Origin: Halopseudomonas sp002296055
GTDB taxonomy: Bacteria; Pseudomonadota; Gammaproteobacteria; Pseudomonadales; Pseudomonadaceae
Direction: 5' to 3' (one strand)
DNA length: 64,000 nucleotides
Assembly: GCF_050876985.1 (NCBI RefSeq)
Contig: NZ_JBPAPP010000005.1
Positions 52,419 through 59,299 of the stretch are shown piece by piece. Positions within the stretch are counted from its first letter, which is position 1; every line of letters starts with the position of its first letter. A program made the position numbers and the translations under genes. A model generated the notes under the pieces. The model searched no databases. It saw nothing but the letters and a program-made list of their open reading frames with translations, and was not told where the DNA came from.

Positions 52419-53754
52419 TGCGCCGCTCTCCACCCAGGTGCAGCGCGATCAACCCCGCGCTCTGTTGCTCCAGCAGTTGAATCAACGCCTTGCTGCGCGC
52501 TGCCACCAGGCTATGCATGAACAGCAACGGAATCGCCGCCACCAGACCCAGCACCGTGGTCACCAGCGCCTGTGAGATGCCGTCGGCCATCATTTTCGGG
52601 TCGCCGGTGCCGTATTGGGTGATGGCCTGGAAGGTGGCAATCATGCCGGTCACCGTGCCCAGCAGGCCGAGCAGCGGCGCCACCGCTGCCAGCAGCTTGA
52701 TCAGCCCCTGCCAACGCTCAAGCGCGGGTGTTTCGCGCAGGATGGCCTCATCCAGCTTGAGTTCCAGCGTGTCCAGCTCTTCCAGCCGCGGGCGACTGCC
52801 GATGACGCTCAACACACGGCCCAGCGGGTTGCTGTCAGCCAACTGGTCGAGGTTGTCGATCTGTCGGTCTACGCGGCGCTGCACCAATTGCAGCCAAACC
52901 AGTCGCACCAGCGCCAGCAAGATACCCAGCGCGCCCAAGGCCACAATGACGTAGCCAACGATGCCCCCCTGGGACAAACGCGTCAGCAGATCCGGGGTGC
53001 GCTGCAACTGCTCGATCACCTGACCGCGTGCCGGGTCGATAGCGATATCGGCTACCGCATCACGCGGCGCCACGAAAGCCTCCAACAGATCCGCACCACT
53101 CGGCTGACGATCAGCCACCTGCAATGCCTGACTATCGGGCTGGTAGAGCAGGTACTCGCCGCCAGCACTGGCCACAAAGGGGCCAACAGCCACCACCGAC
53201 TGCGCCTGCTGACCACCCTGACGATCAATCACCTGGGCCTGGAAGCGCGCCACTTCACCGCTAGCGTTCATGTCCTGCTGCAGCCGATACCAGAACTGCT
53301 CCAGCACCTCGACGCTGGGGATGCGGCTGCTTTGCGACAAGGCTTCCAGCTCACTTCGGCGTTCCGGGTAACGGGCGTTGAGCAAGGAGTCCTGCCATTG
53401 GCTGAGGGTATCGCCAGCGCCCTGACGCACCACCCCGAACAACTCGCCGAGGTTGCCGCTACGCTCGGTCAGCTCCTGACGCAGCTGCGCCAGTTGTTCG
53501 GTCTGCGCCTTGAAGCGGGTATCCAGCTCGTCGGCACGTGCCTGCGCACTCGCCAACTCGGCACGCGCCTGCGAGAGGCGCGCCTGCTGCTGGTTGCGCT
53601 CACGCAGGAAGGTTTGCTCGCGCTCACGCATGGCGGCCTGCTCGGCACTGCGGGTTTCGCGAATCTGTTCCAGCAGCGCCTGCTTGTCGAGGGACTGCGC
53701 CTGCAGCAACGGCGCGAAGCAACAAAGCATCAGCATCCAGGAAAGTCTTTTCAT
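52411..53754 (-). CDS. TtpC-like TolQ/MotA-domain protein
   Basis: 447 residues: a signal peptide (1-19), a long periplasmic coiled coil (about 22-110), a globular region and a C-terminal TolQ/ExbB-type membrane domain (about 260-430) with the APLLGLLGTVTGMI loop. In Vibrio TtpC is required for TonB2-dependent iron uptake. It overlaps the DUF3450 gene by 4 bp. Confidence 0.88.
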   Translation of the reverse strand: MKRLSWMLMLCCFAPLLQAQSLDKQALLEQIRETRSAEQAAMREREQTFLRERNQQQARLSQARAELASAQARADELDTRFKAQTEQLAQLRQELTERSGNLGELFGVVRQGAGDTLSQWQDSLLNARYPERRSELEALSQSSRIPSVEVLEQFWYRLQQDMNASGEVARFQAQVIDRQGGQQAQSVVAVGPFVASAGGEYLLYQPDSQALQVADRQPSGADLLEAFVAPRDAVADIAIDPARGQVIEQLQRTPDLLTRLSQGGIVGYVIVALGALGILLALVRLVWLQLVQRRVDRQIDNLDQLADSNPLGRVLSVIGSRPRLEELDTLELKLDEAILRETPALERWQGLIKLLAAVAPLLGLLGTVTGMIATFQAITQYGTGDPKMMADGISQALVTTVLGLVAAIPLLFMHSLVAARSKALIQLLEQQSAGLIALHLGGERRSD

Positions 53755-54512
53755 TGGGCGACCTCCGTGCTGACTGGCGGCATGGGCAAGCGCAACAACT
53801 GTGGCGACTGCTCGTTGCGAGCGATGGCGATGCCGTCGCTCAGGGGGCGGCGGTAGCTGGCCGGCAGCGCTTGCCAGCTACCAGCGGCGGTGTCCCAGTA
53901 ACCCTGCTCCTGACCATCAAGGCTTTGATAAAAGAGCATCAGACGGCCGATGCGCAAAAACTCGACCACCCGCTCCTGCTCGCCAGCAGGCAGCTGGCCG
54001 CGCCAGGCCTCCAGAGTGCGACCGTAATCACTCTCGATCTGGTAGGCCTCCAGTACGCGCCGGTAGAGCTCGGCAACGCTCACCTCGGGGTCAATCAGCA
54101 AATCTTGCAAGCGCGCAATGCGGTCTTCGCGCTCATCCAGCAGAAAGGGCATGTCCAGCGCGACAAAGGCCTCCAGCGATTCGATCATGCGGCGGATCAG
54201 CGGCAGCATCTCACGCTGGGTATCCGCCAGACTGTCGATCTGCTGCTGCAGGCTGCTCAGCTCCTGCTCCTGCGCCTCCACCATCAACTGCAGCCGCTCG
54301 CTGTAGTCATTCAGCGCAACGGCCTGGTCCTGTGCCCTGGTGTATTCCTGCAGGGCCGACTGGGCCGCATCGTCAAGGCTGTCGATGCGCTGTTGCGTGG
54401 CAACCGCCTCGGCGGTCAGTTCGCGGCTTTCCTGCTGCGCCTGCTGCAAGGCCTGCTGCGCCTGCACACTAAGCGGCGCGGCAAGCAGTGCGACCAGCCA
54501 AACTGCTTTCAT
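53751..54512 (-). CDS. DUF3450 periplasmic coiled-coil protein
   Basis: 253 residues with a signal peptide (VALLAAPLSVQAQ) and an amphipathic coiled coil at about 20-110, then a helical C-terminal domain. DUF3450 proteins travel with TtpC-type TonB operons. ATG 54512 follows GGGGGAAC; an upstream ATG extends into the regulatory region. It heads the operon, 46 bp downstream of a Fur-box-like site. Confidence 0.86.
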   Translation of the reverse strand: MKAVWLVALLAAPLSVQAQQALQQAQQESRELTAEAVATQQRIDSLDDAAQSALQEYTRAQDQAVALNDYSERLQLMVEAQEQELSSLQQQIDSLADTQREMLPLIRRMIESLEAFVALDMPFLLDEREDRIARLQDLLIDPEVSVAELYRRVLEAYQIESDYGRTLEAWRGQLPAGEQERVVEFLRIGRLMLFYQSLDGQEQGYWDTAAGSWQALPASYRRPLSDGIAIARNEQSPQLLRLPMPPVSTEVAQ

Positions 54513-54557
54513 TCGCTGTTCCCCCGGCGAAGGCTGGCCTGACCAGCCCGTCAAAAA

Positions 54558-54576
54558 GAGAATGATTATCATCTTT
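54558..54576 (-). promoter_or_regulatory. Fur-box-like site upstream of the TonB operon
   Basis: Nineteen bases matching the Fur consensus at 14 positions, with a perfect AATGAT-TATCAT core. It lies 45-63 bp before the DUF3450 ATG and also upstream of the divergent ompW gene. Iron repression of the TonB operon is the natural reading. Confidence 0.72.
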
Positions 54577-54649
54577 AAATTGGAGCTTCTGCAACCTCTG
54601 CGCGCCGGCGGGGGTGCGGCAGCCTGCCGCATCCGTCTGCGTCGGCTAC

Positions 54650-54663
54650 TTGCTCCAGATCAA
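54650..54663 (+). promoter_or_regulatory. ANR/FNR-box-like site upstream of ompW
   Basis: TTGCT-CCAG-ATCAA matches the ANR/FNR consensus TTGAT-N4-ATCAA at 9 of 10 defined positions, 60 bp before the ompW ATG. The P. aeruginosa homologue oprG is reported to be induced by Anr at low oxygen, which fits. Confidence 0.6.
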
Positions 54664-54722
54664 TAGTCCACCTGAGACCAGTCCGTAGAGTAGCAACTGT
54701 CCAACACATCAGGAGACAAACC

Positions 54723-55400
54723 ATGTCCGCTTTTGCATCCCGCCTCGGTCTCGCAGCGCTTTTTGCCCCCGTTCTGCTGGCCGCCTCGGTCACCGCCCAG
54801 GCTCACCAGGCTGGCGACATCATCGTTCGCGCCGGTGCCGTCACTGTTGATCCGAAAGAGGACAGCAGCCGCGTTAAGGTTGGCGGTGTACCGCAGGCCG
54901 GCACTGCCGCCACCCTCAACAGCGACACCCAACTGGGTCTGAACCTGGCGTACATGCTGTCCGACAACTGGGCTGTTGAGGTGCTGGCTGCCACTCCGTT
55001 CGAGCACGACATCGGCACCAAAGGCCTGGGTGGCCTGGAGCTGGGCTCCACCAAACACCTGCCGCCGACCATCAGCGTGCTGTACTACCCGATGGCCAGC
55101 AGCTCCGCCTTCCAACCGTACGCGGGCCTGGGCATCAACTACACTTGGATGTTCGATGACAAGCTGAGCAGCGAAGCAGAAGCCGCCGGTTTCAGCGGCC
55201 TGGATCTGGATGACTCCTGGGGTCTGGCAGCGCAGCTGGGTATGGATTACATGCTAAGCGACAAGGTCATGCTGAACGCCCAAATCCGCTACATCGACAT
55301 CGAAACCACTGGCACAACCTACGCAGGCCCGACCAAGGTCTCGGTTGATGTCGACATTGACCCGCTGGTTTACATGGTTGGTCTGGGCTACAAGTTTTAA
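54723..55400 (+). CDS. ompW: OmpW family outer membrane protein (OprG homologue)
   Basis: 225 residues with a signal peptide (ending near VTAQAHQ, residue 28) and an eight-stranded barrel closing with YMVGLGYKF. OmpW proteins form a hydrophobic side channel. KHLPPTISVLYYP and PYAGLGINYT are family segments. The neighbour order (TonB operon on one side, RmlD-like on the other) recalls oprG of P. aeruginosa. Confidence 0.94.
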   Translation: MSAFASRLGLAALFAPVLLAASVTAQAHQAGDIIVRAGAVTVDPKEDSSRVKVGGVPQAGTAATLNSDTQLGLNLAYMLSDNWAVEVLAATPFEHDIGTKGLGGLELGSTKHLPPTISVLYYPMASSSAFQPYAGLGINYTWMFDDKLSSEAEAAGFSGLDLDDSWGLAAQLGMDYMLSDKVMLNAQIRYIDIETTGTTYAGPTKVSVDVDIDPLVYMVGLGYKF

Positions 55401-55426
55401 GCCGACCCTCACTCACGGCTGCACTT

Positions 55427-55461
55427 CCCCTTGGGGCCTACGTGGTCCCGGGGGATTTTTT
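55427..55461 (+). terminator. Rho-independent terminator of ompW
   Basis: GC-rich stem (55427-55438 with 55444-55454, imperfect, 5-base loop) followed by ATTTTTTATT. Confidence 0.85.
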
Positions 55462-55497
55462 ATTCAGAGTCGGGCGGACAACGCTACGGCAAGCGGA

Positions 55498-56373
55498 TCA
55501 GTGCAAACCCAGCAAGGCCGTCAGACTGAAGCGCCAAGTGCGCGGCTTGATGCCAAACACATGCAACAGGCGGCGCCCGCTCAGGACCGCATTGCGCGGC
55601 TCCAGCGCCGCTGCCGGTTGAGTCTCGAAAGGCACCGGCTCGACCACTGGCTCTCGCTCCAGCTGGCCGTTGTGCACCAGCTCTTGGGCCAGGGTGCGGG
55701 CAAAGCTGATCCAGCTGGCCACCTCGGCGCTGGCGTAGTGGTAACAGCCGTATAGCTCACTACCGCAATCCATCTGCTTCAGCGCTGCCAGGATAACCCG
55801 CGCCATATCGTCCAACGGCGTCGGCGTGCCGCGCCATTCCTCAGCTAGTGCAACGCTGTCACCTGAGCGCAGCTGCTGCAGCAGGCGCTGCAGCATGCCC
55901 TTGGGCGAGCTGTCCAGCACCCAGCCAAAGCGCAGCAGCAGGTGACGACGACACTGGCTCTCCAGTAACTGGTCCAACTCCGCCTGCAAACCACCATGCA
56001 CACCTACCGGCGCCAGCACATCCTTTTCGGTGTAGGGTTGTCCCTTAGCGCCGTCGAACACCCGCGTACTGGACAGTCGGCACAGTAAAAGCTGGCGATG
56101 GGCACACTCGCCAATCAACTCTTGCGCGAAGCGACGCTCCGCCTCGAGCCCGTCAGCCGCCGGATCGAGAACCTGAAACTGCTGATGATAGAAGCTAAGG
56201 TCCAGCACCGCGTCGGGCTGCAACGTATCGAGCCAACCCACCACCTGCGCCGGCTGCCAGCAGGCTGACGACTCGTCGACCTGCAGAAACTCGATATCGT
56301 CTTGCGCGGCCTGAGCTATCAACGCCTGACCCAGCAGGGACGTCTTGCCCAGCAGCAACACCCGCATTCGCAT
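55498..56373 (-). CDS. RmlD-like sugar-nucleotide-binding protein, probably not catalytic
   Basis: 291 residues resembling dTDP-4-dehydrorhamnose reductase. The Rossmann glycine motif is degenerate (LLGKTSLLG) and the usual YxxxK catalytic pair appears replaced (HGGLQ at the matching place). It may be a binding or regulatory relative. P. aeruginosa has a similar epimerase-like gene beside oprG. Start at ATG 56373 or two codons later. Confidence 0.72.
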   Translation of the reverse strand: MRMRVLLLGKTSLLGQALIAQAAQDDIEFLQVDESSACWQPAQVVGWLDTLQPDAVLDLSFYHQQFQVLDPAADGLEAERRFAQELIGECAHRQLLLCRLSSTRVFDGAKGQPYTEKDVLAPVGVHGGLQAELDQLLESQCRRHLLLRFGWVLDSSPKGMLQRLLQQLRSGDSVALAEEWRGTPTPLDDMARVILAALKQMDCGSELYGCYHYASAEVASWISFARTLAQELVHNGQLEREPVVEPVPFETQPAAALEPRNAVLSGRRLLHVFGIKPRTWRFSLTALLGLH

Positions 56374-56463
56374 GCCTTGATGATCCTTGAATCAGAAACA
56401 GGCAATTATTGTGCAGCCTTTATGCCACTGCCGTCACCTGTCACATGCAGACTCAGGGGCTGC

Positions 56464-57141
56464 TCAGGTGTAGGTAATCAGCTCGCGACGCTCGGGGCTA
56501 TCCAAATGCGGTACCGCGTTGAACCCGGCCAGGCGCATTGCCCGCTGGTTGAACACGCAATGAATCAAGCCGGTATTGCGGGTCTGCAGGTTCAGCTCAA
56601 CCATGGTTTTGCTGGGCGCCTCCAGCAACTGACGCACCAGCATGGCAATCGCGCCACCGGAGCTGACAGCCAGCACGCGGCTGCCCTTGAAGTTGCTCAT
56701 GATGTGCTCCCGGGCACTGAGGATACGCTGCTCAAACTCGGCCCAGGTTTCCGGTAGCTCGCCCTCAAGTTCACCTTCGGACCAGAGCACAATGCCCTGC
56801 TTCAGGCGCTTGAAAAAGTCGGCCACAACCGGCTTTTCCGGCAGTGCCTGTTCCGGATGCTGCGCCAGAAAAGCGTGCAGGATGGAGTGGAAGTCAAACT
56901 CGTTGAGCTCGGCAAAAACCTGAAAGCCGGTCGACTCAATGCCCATGCCGGCGCAAATGCCTTCGGCGGTTTCACGGTGGCGCACCATATCGCCGGTCAG
57001 GATGTGATCAAACTGCACCTGCTGGCTGGCAAAGTACTCGCCCAGCAAACGCGCCTGCAGGTGGCCCTTTTCGGACAGCTGATCGTAGTTATCGCTACCG
57101 AACGACGCCTGGCCATGGCGCACGAAATACACTTCTGACAT
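56464..57141 (-). CDS. Histidine phosphatase family protein
   Basis: 225 residues of the phosphoglycerate-mutase-like branch. The catalytic RHG is R8-H9-G10 in YFVRHGQAS, with a second site in TGDMVRHRETAE and a late SSGGAIAML segment. The C-terminal histidine typical of the family appears altered. Substrate unknown. Confidence 0.88.
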   Translation of the reverse strand: MSEVYFVRHGQASFGSDNYDQLSEKGHLQARLLGEYFASQQVQFDHILTGDMVRHRETAEGICAGMGIESTGFQVFAELNEFDFHSILHAFLAQHPEQALPEKPVVADFFKRLKQGIVLWSEGELEGELPETWAEFEQRILSAREHIMSNFKGSRVLAVSSGGAIAMLVRQLLEAPSKTMVELNLQTRNTGLIHCVFNQRAMRLAGFNAVPHLDSPERRELITYT

Positions 57142-57208
57142 CTGAACTTTCCCGTACTGGAGTAACTGGGCAACCCGCTGCCCCGGGACGGGAGCTTTTA
57201 CGAGCCAT

Positions 57209-57257
57209 AAAAAAACCCGGCAGACCGGGGATGGGAAAATCCTAGGTCATGCCGGGT
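57209..57257 (-). terminator. Rho-independent terminator of ssb
   Basis: On the minus strand AACCCGGCA pairs with TGCCGGGTT across a loop with a further GACC/GGTC pairing, followed by a run of Ts, starting 19 bp past the ssb stop. Confidence 0.85.
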
Positions 57258-57275
57258 TGCGGCGACAGCTACATT

Positions 57276-57764
57276 TTAGAACGGAATGTCATCATCAAAG
57301 CTGTCGTAATCCGGTGCCGACTGCTGCGGCGCCTGCTGTTGCGGCTGAGCGGCCGGCTGCGACTGCGGCGCGGGGCGCTGCGGACGGGATTGGCCCATGC
57401 CCTGCTCACCACCACCGCCCTGGCGGCTGTCGAGCAGCTGCATCTGGCCACCCATATCCACAACCACTTCGGTGGTGTAACGCTTGACGCCGTCCTTCTC
57501 CCACTCGCGGGTCTGCAGGCGGCCTTCGATGTAGAGCTTGGAGCCCTTGCGCGCATATTCGCCAACCACTTCGGCGATACGGCCGAAAAACACCACGCGG
57601 TGCCATTCGGTGCGTTCCTGCATCTGGCCGGTCTGCTTGTCCTTCCAGCTATCGCTGGTGGCCAGTGTCACGTTGGCCACGGCGTTGCCGTTGGGCAGAT
57701 AGCGCACTTCCGGATCACCACCGACATTACCGATCAAAATTACCTTGTTTACGCCTCTGGCCAT
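57276..57764 (-). CDS. ssb: Single-stranded DNA-binding protein
   Basis: 162 residues from ATG 57764 (MARGVNKVILIGNVGGDPEV), 6 bp after AGGAG. An upstream in-frame ATG overlaps the neighbouring MFS gene and is rejected. OB fold 1-110, a Gly/Gln/Pro-rich linker and the acidic partner-binding tip DSFDDDIPF. It follows the MFS gene, and uvrA diverges on the far side, the usual Pseudomonas arrangement. Confidence 0.97.
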   Translation of the reverse strand: MARGVNKVILIGNVGGDPEVRYLPNGNAVANVTLATSDSWKDKQTGQMQERTEWHRVVFFGRIAEVVGEYARKGSKLYIEGRLQTREWEKDGVKRYTTEVVVDMGGQMQLLDSRQGGGGEQGMGQSRPQRPAPQSQPAAQPQQQAPQQSAPDYDSFDDDIPF

Positions 57765-57789
57765 GCCATTCTCCTGCTGTACCTGGTGA

Positions 57790-59160
57790 TCAAACGGGTG
57801 CTGCGACCCGGTTAAGTGCCTCACGATCCAATATCTTAGCGTCCACTTTCAAGTAGGCTGCTGCCTCCTCGGCAACAATCACGACTTCTGTCACACCTGC
57901 AACGGCCTGCAGGCGGGTGGCCAGCGCGGCATCGTCAAGACAGGCGGGGGACAACGCCAGGCGATAACTGGTCACATAAGGCGGTTCGCGCATGGTACCA
58001 CCAATGACCAGCCACGACAGCGCCAGCAGCGCGCAACCGACGAATACCCCGCCCAGCCCGAAGTGCGCGAACAGCCAGCCACCAAACATGCCGCCCAGCG
58101 CCGCGCCGGCGAACTGGCTGGTGGAGTAGACGCCCATTGCCGTGCCCTTGCCCCCGGCAGGCGCAATCTTGCTGAGCAGCGACGGCAAGGTTGCCTCCAG
58201 CAAGTTAAAACCGACAAAGAACAGAATGATCGCCGCCACCAGCCAGGGCAGACTGTGCTGGCTCAGCCAGAAGAGCGGCTGCACCAAGGTCAGCACCGCC
58301 ACCGCGCCCAGCATGACGCGCTTCATCTGGCGCTGACGCTCGGCGTAAATGATAAAGGGCACCATGCCAAAGAACGACAGCAGCAACGCCGCCAGGTAGA
58401 CCCACCAGTGGTCTTCCTTGGCCAGCCCGGCCTGCTGCTGCAGGGCAAGCGGAATGGCCAGAAAGGTCGCCATGAGAATCGCGTGCAAACAAGCGATGCC
58501 ATAGTTCAGCCGGAGCAGCTGTCCGTTGGTCAGTGCTGGCCACAGAGCCCCCCGCACGATGCCGGCGTCACGATGGGGTTGAGTGTGGCGCGGCGTCGGC
58601 ACAGTCAGCAGCACCAGCACAATACCCAGCAACGCCAACGCCGAGGTCGACAGGAACACACCTCCGAGGCCCGCCATACGTGCCACCACCGGGCCAGCCA
58701 CCATGGCCACAGCGAAGGCGACGCCAATACTCATGCCGATCATCGCCATGGCCTTGGTACGATGCTGCTCACGCGTCGAGTCGGCCACCAGCGCCATCAC
58801 TGCCGCAGCAATTGCCCCAGCCCCCTGCAGCACCCGTCCGGCGATGACCTGGCCAATGCTATCGGCATCGGCTGCGACCAGCCCGCCGGCGGCAAATAGC
58901 AACAGGCCGAACACAATCACCGGCTTGCGGCCAATGCGGTCGGATAACATGCCAAAGGGAATTTGCAGAAATGCCTGGGTCAGACCGTAGGCGCCGATCG
59001 CCATGCCGATCAGAAAGGGGGTTGCCCCCTGCAACTGCTGCCCCCAGGTCGCTAGCACCGGCAACACCATGAACAGGCCCAGCATACGAAAGGCAAAGAC
59101 CAGCGCCAGCGACACGGAGGCGCGGCGTTCCTGGGGGCTCATGGAGTCAACCTGATGCAT
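57790..59160 (-). CDS. MFS transporter
   Basis: 456 residues with 12 predicted membrane segments and the MFS motif GMLSDRIGRKPVI (about 75-87). A soluble tail of about 65 residues (LSPACLDDAALATRLQAVAG on) is unusual for drug-efflux proteins and could be a small regulatory domain. ATG 59160 follows GGAG; longer ORF extension into the uvrA spacer is unlikely. Substrate unknown. Confidence 0.9.
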   Translation of the reverse strand: MHQVDSMSPQERRASVSLALVFAFRMLGLFMVLPVLATWGQQLQGATPFLIGMAIGAYGLTQAFLQIPFGMLSDRIGRKPVIVFGLLLFAAGGLVAADADSIGQVIAGRVLQGAGAIAAAVMALVADSTREQHRTKAMAMIGMSIGVAFAVAMVAGPVVARMAGLGGVFLSTSALALLGIVLVLLTVPTPRHTQPHRDAGIVRGALWPALTNGQLLRLNYGIACLHAILMATFLAIPLALQQQAGLAKEDHWWVYLAALLLSFFGMVPFIIYAERQRQMKRVMLGAVAVLTLVQPLFWLSQHSLPWLVAAIILFFVGFNLLEATLPSLLSKIAPAGGKGTAMGVYSTSQFAGAALGGMFGGWLFAHFGLGGVFVGCALLALSWLVIGGTMREPPYVTSYRLALSPACLDDAALATRLQAVAGVTEVVIVAEEAAAYLKVDAKILDREALNRVAAPV

Positions 59161-59299
59161 GACAGCTCCGGGTAAAAGCGCGGATATTACCATGCCTGCC
59201 CCCGGCCCGGGACGCACACTGCACGGGTGCGCCACTTTGCCGCCGACCCAGCGGAAGCCGTATACTTGTACGCTTTGCCGGCCGCGAGGTGAGAGTACA

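Noticed and set aside
59161..59299. A LexA (SOS) box upstream of uvrA
   Set aside because: No CTGT-N8-ACAG match could be found in the spacer; a weak GTATAC-GTAC stretch near 59258-59270 does not fit.
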